A DNA stretch of 64,000 nt from Paracyclopina nana (lineage: Eukaryota; Arthropoda; Copepoda; Cyclopoida; Cyclopettidae): NCBI GenBank assembly GCA_019096065.1, contig JAGUCH010000001.1, forward strand, positions 5,952,001 to 6,016,000, written 5' to 3'. The notes under the pieces are model-generated. The model was not told the origin of the DNA. It saw nothing but the letters and a program-made list of their open reading frames with translations, and ran no database searches. Position 1 is the stretch's first letter. Each line of letters opens with the position of its first letter. Below are positions 21,796 through 31,874 of the stretch, one piece after another. Both the position numbers and the translations under genes were made by a program.

Positions 21796-22899
21796 ATGGA
21801 ACCATCCATCACCTCACCAAACACGTTCACATCTGACAAGGCCCGATCATTCCTCGCCCATATTTCCAACATTAATAAATCATACGTATCTGAAGTTCCA
21901 ATACGCCTCAACAACGTCAAATCAAGAGCACTCATCGACAGCGGTAATACGTGGAGGTCGGTCATCTCCTCCACGCTTGCAACCAAATTGGGGTTCACAA
22001 AAGCTCAACTTGCGCCCCTGATAGGAGAAACTGTCAACACAGCGGGCCAAAATCAATCTCTAGAAATACTCGGCGAGGTACCGAAACCATTGATGCTTCA
22101 CATCGGCACCTACCCGCAACCTTTCCCATTTCGACCAGCTGTCATAGCTAACCTCACCATGGACGTCAACCTGTCGGGGCCCTTCATGAAAGCCCACGAC
22201 ATAGACCAGCTACATAGTGCCAACTCGCTCCGCATTCGAGGACGAATGATCAAGTTGGCAGGGGGGACACTTAATGAAAATGACAGTCGCGCAATCAACG
22301 GCCATGCCGTCTACACACGGGGTGAAACCACAGTGGGGCCAATGTCTTGTTGCGCCATTCCCGCAAAAATCCCCACCTGGGCCCGATCGCCGCACATCGA
22401 TGGGATTGTTGAAGGATCAGGGGACTTCATGGAGGCCACTGAGCTGCACCCCTGGCAGCGAGCCCTCATCCGACCAGATGAAAAGGGCAACTGCGTTGTC
22501 GGGGTTATCAACACTACCGCAGAGCCTCTCATTATCCGCAACAACACCCGGTACGGGCAAGTTGAAGGCTTGAGGCGAGTACCCACCGTGGCCAAGCTGG
22601 CAGCTGGAAGCTACGTAGCCAAGCTCGAGGGGGCCCAAACCCGGCCGCAGGGCCAGTACACGGCCGAGATGGCCCAAACCTTCATTCAAGAATTCGACCT
22701 AGAAAACAACGACATCTTGAACACCCCTCAGCTAAAGCTCGCACCTTGGCCCTGCTGCTACAATACCAGGACACCTTCAGCCTCGATGGGTCCTCGGGCC
22801 AAACCGACTTGGCCGAGCACCGCATCGATATCATCCCGGGTACTCAGCCCATTAACATCCGCCGGCGGCCCATCAACCCGCACTTGCAGAAGTCGCTAG
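21796..22899 (+). CDS. pro: Aspartic protease frame of the Gypsy element
   Basis: This frame is -1 to gag and is open through the slippery site upstream, so it is probably made as gag-pro fusion; ATG 21796 is only its first methionine. A retropepsin active-site motif DSG lies at residues 48-50 (21937-21945) in the context ALIDSGNTW. The rest (about 300 residues) is a linker region before the reverse transcriptase. The homologous reading leaves this frame near 22730-22745 and continues in the pol frame; the remaining 150 nt of this frame look non-coding. Confidence 0.8.
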   Translation: MEPSITSPNTFTSDKARSFLAHISNINKSYVSEVPIRLNNVKSRALIDSGNTWRSVISSTLATKLGFTKAQLAPLIGETVNTAGQNQSLEILGEVPKPLMLHIGTYPQPFPFRPAVIANLTMDVNLSGPFMKAHDIDQLHSANSLRIRGRMIKLAGGTLNENDSRAINGHAVYTRGETTVGPMSCCAIPAKIPTWARSPHIDGIVEGSGDFMEATELHPWQRALIRPDEKGNCVVGVINTTAEPLIIRNNTRYGQVEGLRRVPTVAKLAAGSYVAKLEGAQTRPQGQYTAEMAQTFIQEFDLENNDILNTPQLKLAPWPCCYNTRTPSASMGPRAKPTWPSTASISSRVLSPLTSAGGPSTRTCRSR

Positions 22900-25800
22900 A
22901 AGAACAAGTCCAGAAATGGCTCCAGGAAGGCATCATCGTCCCTATTCAGTCGCCCTGGTGCGCGCCGCTGGTTCCGGTCACCAAGAAGAATGGGAAGACC
23001 CGGTGGTGCGTAGATTACCGCGCACTGAACAAGGTAACCATCGTCGACACGCATCCCATTGGCGACATTCGGGATAACCTCAATCGGCTGGCGCACTCGC
23101 AAGTATTCTCTACCCTGGATACGACGGGAGCCTTTCACCACGTTCCCGTGAGGGCCGAGGACATCCCGAAGACAGCATTCGCGGCCAATCACTCAACGTA
23201 CGCATTCGCCTACATGCCGTTCGGCCTCACCAACGCGCCCCGGACGTATGCGCGCCTCATCCAGCGGGTCTTGGAAGGGATCCCATACGACATTGCCTTG
23301 CCATACCTCGACGACGTGCTGATCCACAGCCGCGATGTAGAATCTCACTTCGGCCACCTGCAACGGGTACTGGACGCCCATCAACGGGCTGGCCTCAAAC
23401 TGCAACCATCCAAATGCCACCTGTTCCGCCGTCGCATCACGTACCTGGGGCACGTCATCACCCCTGAGGGCCTCTCTGTGGTCCCCGAGTACATCGACGT
23501 GGTCAAGAAGTGGCCCCTGCCACGAACCCGGCGGCAGCTACGCATCTTCCTGGGAAAGTGCGGCTATTACCGGTCCTTCATCAAGGATTACCAGAAGGTC
23601 GCCAAGGCGTTGACGGACAAACTCAGCCGGGAAGAAGATGTTCCCGACACCGCCGAGTTCGAACCCCCGCTGGAATACGTTGCCGCTTTTGAGGAGCTTA
23701 AGAAGCGGCTGTGCATGGCGCCCATCCTGGCTTTCCCCGATTTTGAGAGCCCGCAGCCATTCATCCTGGATACCGACTGGAGCGGGGACAACCAGTGCGT
23801 GGGGGCCGTCCTGTCGCAAGTACAAGGGGGAAAGGAGCGAGTCATCCTCTTTGGGGCCAAGAAGCTGACCCGGAGCCAGGCTAACTACTCCGCCACCCAA
23901 GGGGAACTCGCTGCCGTCATCATCTGGCTGCGCAAGTGGCGGTATTACCTCCAATATCGGCCTTTCATCCTCCGCACGGACCATGCCGCCCTGCAATGGA
24001 TTCGCACCATGGAGGAGCCCCGTAGCATGCTTGCCAGGTGGCTGGAGACCATCAGCCAGTTTGACTTCAAGGTCGTCCACCGGGCCGGAACCAAGCACGC
24101 CAACGCCGACGCCCTGAGTCGCGCCGAGCACGTCACCGACACCGAGGGCACGGACGTGTCCAATGAGAGCTGCGCGGGCGTCCAAGCGATGATAGCCTCG
24201 GCCGAGGCTGCCCTGGACCTGGCCAACCCCGCCGAGTGGATCCAGGGGCAAACAGAGGACGAGGATTTGCAACTGGTGCGGCGACTGATCAGCCAGCAGA
24301 GCCGACCGAGCCCTGAGCACAAAGAGGCCGCCTCCCATCGAGGCAAGATCCTGCTGGGCCTCTTTGACAGCCTCTACCTGGATGATCAAGGTCTCCTTCG
24401 GTACAAGAAGGAAGAAGGACAAGGCCGAGAGGCTCGCCACCTGGTCGTGGTTCCTCGATCCTCGGAAGAAGGGCTAGTGAGGCACATTCACGAAACCATG
24501 GGCCATCAGGGCAGAGACACCACTGTTGACCGGGTCTCCCGCCGGTTCTACATGCCCAACGCCACCCGAGTTGCCGCGGAGGTCGTGGCCACCTGCCGCA
24601 CCTGCCAGAAACATCAGCCGGAGACTGCGGACCAACGTCACTCACTACATTCCCACCGGGCGGGCTATCCCTGGCAAAGGGTTGCCATCGACTACGTGGG
24701 GCCCCTCAAGCCCCCTGTCGACGGACATCAGTACCTCTTCACCGTACGTGACCTCTTCAGCCGATGGATCGAGGCTTTCCCATGCGCCTCGGCCAACGCT
24801 GACACCGCCGTGAGGTTCCTGACCTCAGAGATCATCCCGCGATATGGGCTAATGGAGAACCTCCATTCTGACCGAGGCACCCACTTCACCGCCGCCCTGT
24901 TCCAGCAAGTAGCCAAAGCACTAGGTGTCAGGCACTCTACCACGCCGGCCTACAACCCTAAGTCTAACTGGGTTGAACGGGCCCACCGGGACCTCAACGG
25001 CCTCCTGGCCAAACTGGTCTGCGGGCGACCATCCCGCTGGAAGGAAGTACTGCCCGTCGCCCTGTTTATCATGCGCACCACCAAATGCCGCATGACCGGC
25101 TACGCCCCGTATGAATTGCTATTTGTGCGGCCTGCCACCTCGCAACTGGACCTTCTGTTTGGAGACCCCCAACCACTTCTGAGAGAGGCCTCTGAGGCCG
25201 GGCAAGTTGCCCAGGCCCTCAAGGCTCGAATCCAGGCAGCCCATGAATGGGCCCGAAAGAACATGGCCACATCGATCCACCGACAAAGGATGGCCTACCA
25301 CAAGGACAAAACGACGTATGTCCCGGGGCAACAGGTGTGGCTGTACACGCCCACCGTGGCCCGCCACATCTCCAAGAAGCTCCAAACCTTCTGGTCAGGC
25401 CCCTGGACCATACTTAGGAAGGTCAACGACGTGACCTTCGAGATCTTGCCTGACCCCTCATGGATTCGAAAGAAGTCCGAGGTCGTCTCGATCGACAGGC
25501 TCAAATTGTACCGGGCAACGGCGGAAGATGCCCACGATGGCAATGCCGGCAACCCGCCGCCAGCCAATGCAGATCTATCCATGCGAGGTGATGAGTTTGC
25601 TGAAGATGTTGCGCTCCCTTCCGATGATGAAGGCGACAGTGAGAACAACATCGAGCTCCCAACAACCGGCCACGAAACGGTATCAGCACCGTCACCTCGG
25701 GAAACACGGTACCGCAAACGTAGGACCCAGGCGGAAATGCTGCAACAAGAAACAGCAGATTTCCTGGGGGCCGAAGTTGAGGTTGCCCATGGAGCATCAT

Positions 25801-26021
25801 CTCCTGCAACCAGAACCAGATCACGCTCAGGCCAAAAATCAGATCAACCAGACCCAGAGCTACCTCCGCTGGCACCAATCAATATGCCGCCATACAGACC
25901 CCTGGTAGCACAGCCTACGGTCACGATGCCACAATTCAGGCCACTGCCTGAAATGAGCGATTCTGAGAATGATGATTTTGCTACACCAACAAATTCGAGC
26001 AGTGCTTCAAGCACAGAATAA
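22746..26021 (+). CDS. pol: Pol: reverse transcriptase, RNase H, integrase
   Basis: From the first Leu (TTG 22746; the frame is open further upstream) the order is RT, RNase H, integrase, about 1091 residues. RT has FSTLDTTGAFHHV and the catalytic YLDD at 187-190. RNase H has ILDTDWSGDNQCVGAVLSQ, TQGELAA and RTDHAAL. Integrase has an HHCC zinc module (HIHETMGH ... CRTCQKH), then AIDYVGP (D649), HSDRG (D709) and NWVERAH (E744), a DD35E triad. A GPW module follows near the C-terminus. The order RT-RH-IN defines Ty3/Gypsy. The tail after about residue 930 is acidic and proline-rich. It is in the -1 frame relative to pro. Confidence 0.93.
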   Translation: MALLLQYQDTFSLDGSSGQTDLAEHRIDIIPGTQPINIRRRPINPHLQKSLEEQVQKWLQEGIIVPIQSPWCAPLVPVTKKNGKTRWCVDYRALNKVTIVDTHPIGDIRDNLNRLAHSQVFSTLDTTGAFHHVPVRAEDIPKTAFAANHSTYAFAYMPFGLTNAPRTYARLIQRVLEGIPYDIALPYLDDVLIHSRDVESHFGHLQRVLDAHQRAGLKLQPSKCHLFRRRITYLGHVITPEGLSVVPEYIDVVKKWPLPRTRRQLRIFLGKCGYYRSFIKDYQKVAKALTDKLSREEDVPDTAEFEPPLEYVAAFEELKKRLCMAPILAFPDFESPQPFILDTDWSGDNQCVGAVLSQVQGGKERVILFGAKKLTRSQANYSATQGELAAVIIWLRKWRYYLQYRPFILRTDHAALQWIRTMEEPRSMLARWLETISQFDFKVVHRAGTKHANADALSRAEHVTDTEGTDVSNESCAGVQAMIASAEAALDLANPAEWIQGQTEDEDLQLVRRLISQQSRPSPEHKEAASHRGKILLGLFDSLYLDDQGLLRYKKEEGQGREARHLVVVPRSSEEGLVRHIHETMGHQGRDTTVDRVSRRFYMPNATRVAAEVVATCRTCQKHQPETADQRHSLHSHRAGYPWQRVAIDYVGPLKPPVDGHQYLFTVRDLFSRWIEAFPCASANADTAVRFLTSEIIPRYGLMENLHSDRGTHFTAALFQQVAKALGVRHSTTPAYNPKSNWVERAHRDLNGLLAKLVCGRPSRWKEVLPVALFIMRTTKCRMTGYAPYELLFVRPATSQLDLLFGDPQPLLREASEAGQVAQALKARIQAAHEWARKNMATSIHRQRMAYHKDKTTYVPGQQVWLYTPTVARHISKKLQTFWSGPWTILRKVNDVTFEILPDPSWIRKKSEVVSIDRLKLYRATAEDAHDGNAGNPPPANADLSMRGDEFAEDVALPSDDEGDSENNIELPTTGHETVSAPSPRETRYRKRRTQAEMLQQETADFLGAEVEVAHGASSPATRTRSRSGQKSDQPDPELPPLAPINMPPYRPLVAQPTVTMPQFRPLPEMSDSENDDFATPTNSSSASSTE

Positions 26022-26209
26022 CAGACGAATGAGCAGCACAACAAAAAGACGGCCGCAAAATTTTGGGGGCCCCCCTAAGTATACTTTGAAAATTCTGCGG
26101 CTTGAAAGAAAGCGCAATTAATAAAGAAATAATAGCAGCACAAACCGGCAGGTGTACAATAATGAGGCAGCATGTCAACACGTTTCCTTTACTCTCTTTT
26201 CCAGAAGCA

Positions 26210-28537
26210 ATGTACTTCACAATACTGATGACGTTCACACTACTACTCGAGGTGCCAAGCGCACAACCCCGGCCTCAACCTGCTCTACAGGAAGGAGGAG
26301 ACGGACCACCTGAGGACCCGGCTGCCACCTTCACGGTGTTTGACTGCGAGTCACCAAAATCAACCCACGAGAGCGTCGACTTGAATGACCCGGACGAATG
26401 CGATGATATCGGCACCACCTATGAATCGGCTGTCAACATCACCGTGCAGGTGCTGCAGACTGCGACGACCAAACCCGTCGCCGCCCACCGTTGCCACGTG
26501 ACCCTGACCCGCGAAGTGACCAGATGCGGGTTCGACAGCGTCAGCTATGGGACCCAGATCGTTGCTTACCACCAGCCCTATACCGTGTCGCCCCAGGCCT
26601 GCCGCAAGGCGGTGGAACGGGGCTACCTGATCGTCGAGGGCCAACGGGTGAATGTGACCCTCAACGTGCCCGCCAACCTGGCTTACTTCTCTCGAGGAGG
26701 TCTTGACGGAGACCACCGATGCAGGACCATGTCATTCAGCCACAACGGTGTCATGTATCACCGCTCTTACGAGCAGACCCGGATCGACGCCCTTGTCACC
26801 GCTGTCTATGGAAAACTGCACACCAGCTCTGGACGAGTGGTGTTCGATAATCACATCGTGGCCAACTACCGGGACAAGATCGTCCACGACACGCTCGAAG
26901 GCACCATGGTATGGGAAGCTCATGACACCACCTGCATGGAAGAGACCTCTGAGGTCTATCAAGGGCCCGCTTCGCTATACCCGCACCAGAACTCCACCAT
27001 GCTAGGTCAGGTGGGGGATCTGCTCCTGATTGCCCGCGAAGAGGAATCCAGATACGCAGGATTTGTCCTTAAGGGGGTCCAGTCGACCTGCCAGCGGCGG
27101 GTCTTCCGGACTCAGCTGAGGGACTTTGCAGTCGTCCTTCTCCGCCCGGGCGAGGCTCCCATCGCCGCGTCGACCCACCTGACGGAAGAGGTCCACCACG
27201 CTCACGTGCAAACCCAACTGGCTTTCCTGCACGCCGAGCACGCCCTGCATCTCGACGACCGGTTCAAATTCCTGCAGGACCTCATCTGCAAGAATGAGCG
27301 GAGCATCCTGCACACCAAGCTGCAGGACATGGCCAGCGGTGGGTCCTCCTACGCCACGCTTGACTCCCACGGGCCCGGCCATTTGGTCACCCGGGCTGGG
27401 GCGGTCGCCTACATCACCAGCTGCTACCCGATGCAGGCCATGACGCGTGCCTTCCCTAACTGCACGCAGGAGATCCCCGTGTTGGTCGGGAACCACTCCC
27501 GGTTCGCGGATCCCCTCTCCTTCATCTTGGTGGACCGGCCCAGCATCATACCCTGCGACGCCATCACGCCTGTGAAGTGGAGGATCCAGGGACACTGGAT
27601 GTGTGCTACTCCTAGCATCCACTCCTGCACGCCGCCATCGCAATTGGACCCCACCTCAGATCGACAACATGGACGCCCCTACGAGATCGGTCGGGGCCTA
27701 GGAGGTGGTATCTACTCCGCCCAGCAGCAGGCTGAGCACGCCCTCTACCTGCAGCTGTACCACGCGCGCGAGGCCGTGGTCACCACTCTGACGTCCAACG
27801 TCCTGAGGAACAGCTTCGCACGCGGATCGGGGGCCACCACCCTCTGGTCCGAGGACGACATCGACATGATGGTTGACCAGGTGGGCAACGCCCTCATCCC
27901 CTTCTTTTCGACCGTGGGGAAATACTGGAGCTACATGACCGGAGGTTTGGTGATCCTGGGCCTCATCAAGATCATCCTAGGCTCTATCATCCGTATGATT
28001 ATCCTGTATCGTCGCCGGGGACTGGGGTGGTGGTTGATGTATGGCCTGTGGCACACTGCCTTCATGGCTGTCGAACTCCCCTGGCGCATGGTAGCCAACC
28101 TGGGTAACGACGGACCCTTGTTCCCTGGCGACGACGATGAGGATGATGGCCACCCGGATTTCCGGCGCCGACCTCGCTGGAAGCGAGACCACCGAGAACG
28201 AGCGGCCACCGAGCTCAGTGACTTCACTGTGCAAGATGGTTCGGAAGCGGGAGAGAAAGACCCTTTGGATGCTCCAGACAAGTCGACATCGCCCCTCAAG
28301 GCTCTCCGCCGGTGGACGCGGCCCGACAAGGAGACCCAAGCATATCAGGACCTCCAAGCCCAGATCCGTACGATTCACCAGCAATACACGGATCTATACG
28401 GGGTCCTTCAGCAGACCCTTCCCCAGGCACGCATGGTTGACGCGAATGGGACCCAGCCCAGCGCTCCCGCCATGGAGGGTCCCCCTCGAGGCTCCCTGCT
28501 AGACCTGACTCAATCCGTCACTGCGAGGACACAGTAA
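26210..28537 (+). CDS. env: Envelope-like glycoprotein of the Gypsy element
   Basis: The open frame begins before 26162, but ATG 26210 gives the best start: it encodes a typical signal peptide (hydrophobic run, then SAQP). It lies 5 nt after an excellent 3' splice site (polypyrimidine tract and CCAG, ending 26204), as expected for a spliced env message. The product is about 775 residues: a cysteine-rich ectodomain with several N-x-S/T sites, a glycine-rich GRGLGGG stretch, a strong membrane segment near residue 575-600, a second hydrophobic stretch, and an acidic charged tail. I see no clear RxKR furin site. It is not obviously the baculovirus F-like env of insect errantiviruses. The N-terminal FDC...C pattern recalls Jingchuvirales-type glycoproteins known from arthropod LTR elements; that is a tentative impression. 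Confidence 0.8.
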   Translation: MYFTILMTFTLLLEVPSAQPRPQPALQEGGDGPPEDPAATFTVFDCESPKSTHESVDLNDPDECDDIGTTYESAVNITVQVLQTATTKPVAAHRCHVTLTREVTRCGFDSVSYGTQIVAYHQPYTVSPQACRKAVERGYLIVEGQRVNVTLNVPANLAYFSRGGLDGDHRCRTMSFSHNGVMYHRSYEQTRIDALVTAVYGKLHTSSGRVVFDNHIVANYRDKIVHDTLEGTMVWEAHDTTCMEETSEVYQGPASLYPHQNSTMLGQVGDLLLIAREEESRYAGFVLKGVQSTCQRRVFRTQLRDFAVVLLRPGEAPIAASTHLTEEVHHAHVQTQLAFLHAEHALHLDDRFKFLQDLICKNERSILHTKLQDMASGGSSYATLDSHGPGHLVTRAGAVAYITSCYPMQAMTRAFPNCTQEIPVLVGNHSRFADPLSFILVDRPSIIPCDAITPVKWRIQGHWMCATPSIHSCTPPSQLDPTSDRQHGRPYEIGRGLGGGIYSAQQQAEHALYLQLYHAREAVVTTLTSNVLRNSFARGSGATTLWSEDDIDMMVDQVGNALIPFFSTVGKYWSYMTGGLVILGLIKIILGSIIRMIILYRRRGLGWWLMYGLWHTAFMAVELPWRMVANLGNDGPLFPGDDDEDDGHPDFRRRPRWKRDHRERAATELSDFTVQDGSEAGEKDPLDAPDKSTSPLKALRRWTRPDKETQAYQDLQAQIRTIHQQYTDLYGVLQQTLPQARMVDANGTQPSAPAMEGPPRGSLLDLTQSVTARTQ

Positions 28538-28555
28538 CCTTCTAGCGTGGGGTGA
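28538..28555 (+). other. Probable polypurine tract region
   Basis: The 18 nt between the env stop and the 3' LTR include AGCGTGGGGTGA next to the LTR start. It is the only purine-rich stretch in the right place for plus-strand priming. Confidence 0.5.
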
Positions 28556-28800
28556 TGTAGCAGGGAGCGTGTCGGCCTACGGGTCGACCGCTCGCTGCGC
28601 GCGCTCGCCTCGGGCGCGCGGTAGTATAACGAGTAGTATAGTGTGATCATCAGTAAAGGAAATAAATTCACCGCATTGACACGTGTTGTCTGCGGCCCAA
28701 AGACTGACCTCTGCTAGCCTCCAGGCCCGTCCCCGCTTGACGTAGCCTAGATACGAGTAGTGGCTTGATAAGTCACAGTAGTATATCTCGACCTACTACA
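28556..28800 (+). repeat. 3' LTR
   Basis: 245 bp, identical to the 5' LTR except G at 28742. The AATAAA at 28661-28666 would serve polyadenylation of the element's transcripts. Confidence 0.95.
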
Positions 28801-29407
28801 GGTGTGTTCGCCCGTGTTCGGTGTGTTCGCCCGTGTTCGCTGTGTTCGGCTGTGTTCGCTGTGTTCGGCCGCAATTTTGCTCTTGCAATTATTCACGTTA
28901 TGCGAGTTTTGCTCCTAGCTCAAAAAGTTGCAAAAAAAATATGCTAGTTTCAGTTCTTATTTTGCACTAGGAGACCAGTCATGTCAAAATTAGATGAAAA
29001 AAGGCCAAAGTTTAGCCTTTGTCAAAAAATGCAATTTTGCTCTTGCAATTATTCACGTTACGCGAGTTTTGCTCCTAGCTCAAAATGTTGCAAAAAAAAT
29101 ATGCTAGTTTCAGTTCTTATTTTGCACTAGGAGACCAGTCATGTCAAAATTAGATGAAAAAAGGCCAAAGTTTGGCCTTTGTGAAAAAATGCAATTTTGC
29201 TCTTGCAATTATTCACGTTACGCAAGTTTCGCACCTAGTTTTAAAAAATGTCAAAAAATATGCTAGTTTCAGTTCTAATTTTGCACTAGGAGACCAGTCA
29301 TGTCAAAACTAGATGAAAAAAAGGCCAAAGCTTGGCCTTTGTGAAAAAATGCAATTTTGCTCTTGCAATTATTCACGTTACGCGAGTTTTGCTCCTAGCT
29401 CAAAAAG

Positions 29408-30882
29408 GGGATATACTAAAATGCGCGACATGCGCGACTTACGCGACAAGCGCGACATGCGTGACAAACTACTAAAATGCGCGACATGCGCGACTACTAA
29501 AATGCGCGACAAGCACCACAGGTTACTAAAATGCAAAAACTTCTTGAAATATTTTTTCTATTTACTGTTACTAATTAATTGTTATGCTTTTTCATAAATA
29601 TTAGATTGAAGGGTAGTGTCTAAATAGGGCAAACAAGGCAAACAAGGGCAAACAGAGGCAAACAAGGGCAAACAAGGGCAAACAAAGGCAAACAAGGGCA
29701 AACAAAGGCAAACAAAGGCAAACAAATAGATTTATGCTTAATTTATGCCTTTTGGCTTTACCTTGGTGTGGAAGGCCAAAAAGGCCAGAAAAAGTTGACT
29801 TGACCAATATTGCAGCAGTTTTGCACCTTTTGCTTTTTACGAGTAAAACCGAAAAGTTGATTTTGGGCCAAACAATTTTCAGGATGCTTTAATGGCCCAA
29901 AAGTGACTTTATTGGACTTCTATCATGTCCAATTAATTGAAATTAATTGATTGAAATTAGCTGATTCATATTACCATATGTCTTTCTTTTAAGCCTTTCC
30001 TTGTGTGTCGTTGAGTGCGTTGCAATTTTATTTTGTTTGCCCTCGTTTCCAAAACATAATTATTTTGTTTGCCCCTGTTTGCCTTTGTTCGCCTTTGTTT
30101 GCCCTTGTTTGCCTTTGATTGCCCTTTTTTCCGATGCATTTTTATTTTGTTTGCCCTTGTTTGCCTTTGTTTGCTCTTGTTTGCCTTTGTTTGCCCTTGT
30201 TTGCCCTTGTTTGCCCTTGTTTGCCCTTGTTTGCTGCTGTTTGCCCTTGTTTGCCTTATTGAGACATGCCCCATTGAAGTAGCTCACTCTGCACTGTTCA
30301 CCTATAGTTATGGCCAAAATTATGGCATAGTTTTTTATCAGAGAGGAGATAAAACAATGCAAAATTTTTAGAATTGCCAACAAAAAAAGACTACAAGCCT
30401 ATTATTCTAGGTACGCCGTGTGTACCTTCTGATATAGCAATTATAGCCTAGATTTGCTGTATCATGAGCATTATTATTATACAGTCTGTACTCGTCCGTT
30501 CAATATTGGACGGTGTGGGAATCTAAACTTTGGGTTTCATAATCCAGAAATACTGGACTTAAAAAATCTCATTGGAAAGCTGGAGCCTTTTCCCATCTTT
30601 TTTGTCAAAATAGAAAAAAATCCTTTAAATTCAGTACAGCACTGTCCAATTTTGAATGGACAGACTGTATATTATTAATAATGGATTAATAATCCAAGTA
30701 CTTTTGGTTGTCTCATAATTTAATAGTCGCGCATGTCGCGCATTTTAGTAGTCGCGCATGTCGCGCATTTTAACAGTTTGTCGCGCATGTCGCGCATTTT
30801 AGTAGTCGCGCATGTCGCGCATTTAAGTAGTTTGTCGCGCATGTCGCGCTTGTCGCGCATGTCGCGCATTTTAGTATATCCC
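29408..30882. mobile_element. Non-autonomous Mutator-like element, 9-bp target duplication
   Basis: Inverted ends GGGATATACTAAAATGCGCG (left) and its complement (right) are followed by runs of CGCGACATG-type repeats. The 9-bp CTCAAAAAG flanks both sides (29399-29407 and 30883-30891) and is present once in the uninterrupted satellite monomer, so the insertion is certain. A 9-bp duplication is typical of the Mutator superfamily. The interior has GGCAAACAAG minisatellites in opposite orientations (about 29623-29730 and 30056-30256) and no transposase. Confidence 0.8.
30480..30669. mobile_element. Mariner-like MITE nested in the Mutator-like element
   Basis: Ends TACAGTCTGT and ACAGACTGTA are inverted and flanked by TA (30478-30479 and 30670-30671). 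Inner parts (TTCAATATTGGAC and GTCCAATTTTGAA) also pair with mismatches. TA duplication and length of 190 bp fit a Tc1/mariner-type MITE. Confidence 0.65.
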
Positions 30883-30945
30883 CTCAAAAAGTTGCAAAAA
30901 AAAATATGCTAGTTTCAGTTCTTATTTTTCACTAGGAGAATGATG

Positions 30946-31871
30946 GCTTTTTGGAATCACATTTTGTAAAGATTCTATTATCATAGTAGCTCAATCACGA
31001 ATTTCGGTGCCCAATTCAGTTTGTTCTCTGGTTTCCAAAACTGTAAATAGATCAAAAATCGGAGCATTTGTCGAATTTTGGTGCTGAATACAAGATTAAA
31101 ACAGCAGCCTTAGTACAATGCACTACATAGCAGCCTGTCAGCTGAGATTTACGGAGGCAAGATGCTGAGATGCTGAGTTTGCTCACTAATAAAAAGTGTT
31201 CAGTTTGGTCTCTAGATTCCAAATCTGTAAATAGATCCAAAATCGGAGGATTTTTCGAATTTTGGCATTGAAAACGATTGATTTGATTAGAATGCCTTTA
31301 AAGGGATAAGGCTCTGTTAACCTGCAATATTATCAGGAAATTAACGAATGATATTATGCTGATATTTGCAAATATTCAGTATTAGTAAGATGTAAAACAC
31401 AGTCATCTAACAAAAATTGAGCTCATATGGTTGAGGTTAACCAGAGATCTAGCGAAAATACAAAAAGTACTAATAAACAGCCACACTAAAAAGTCATTGA
31501 GAGGAAAAAATCACATTTAAAAATTGTGAGGAATGCAAAATCACGATTGTTTACAAAAATTCAGCTCATTTGATTGAGGCTTACTGGAGATATAGCGAAA
31601 ATACAAAAAAACGCTCATAAACAGATGCCTTTTAGATTCAGAAACTGAAAAAAGTTAAAAATAAAATTGTAGCCCCAGCAAAATGGGAGCCACACACAAA
31701 AATTCAGCTCATTTCGTTAATTGGGAGCGGAGAAAATGGAAGTCTGTCATTTGGCAAAAAATCAAAAAATCCCACTTATAAAGATCATGCATGATGGGGA
31801 GAGGAATGCACGCCAAACAGATTGATAGCTCTAATTATGTGCACAGGGCTCCCAAATAATCGTACTAGTTT
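30946..31871. repeat. Foldback interior with imperfect long repeats
   Basis: A block with CTGTAAATAGATCMAAAATCGG recurs at about 31020 and 31203 (spacing about 183 bp). Another, AAAATTSAGCTCATWTG, recurs at about 31412, 31556 and 31700 (spacing about 145 bp). No coding region is supported. Confidence 0.55.
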
Positions 31872-31874
31872 TTA

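Larger units (their letters stand above)
19563..28800 (+). mobile_element. Complete Ty3/Gypsy-type LTR element with env
   Basis: The element is 9238 bp, flanked by a 4-bp target duplication GGTG (19559-19562 and 28801-28804), inside the GTGTTCG array. The 245-bp LTRs start TGTAG and end ACTACA, and differ at one base (A at 19749, G at 28742), so insertion is recent. The order is LTR, PBS, long structured leader, gag, pro, pol (RT, RNase H, integrase), env, LTR. Gene order RT before integrase places it with Ty3/Gypsy. No stop interrupts any of the four frames. Its GC-rich coding sequence differs sharply from the AT-rich surroundings. Confidence 0.95.
28871..30945. repeat. 160-bp satellite, split by a Mutator-like element
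   Basis: Monomers start at 28871, 29031, 29191 and 29351 (GCAATTTTGCTCTTGCAATT), exactly 160 bp apart. Each includes CACTAGGAGACCAGTCATGT. The fourth monomer is cut at 29407 by an insertion and resumes at 30892. Confidence 0.9.

Noticed and set aside
23538-24440. 300-codon minus-strand open frame inside pol
   Set aside because: Antisense shadow of GC-rich RT and RNase H coding sequence; the plus-strand frame has all catalytic motifs.
28871-30945. Regularly spaced repeats that could suggest a CRISPR array
   Set aside because: Monomers are contiguous 160-bp units without unique spacers, in a eukaryotic setting.
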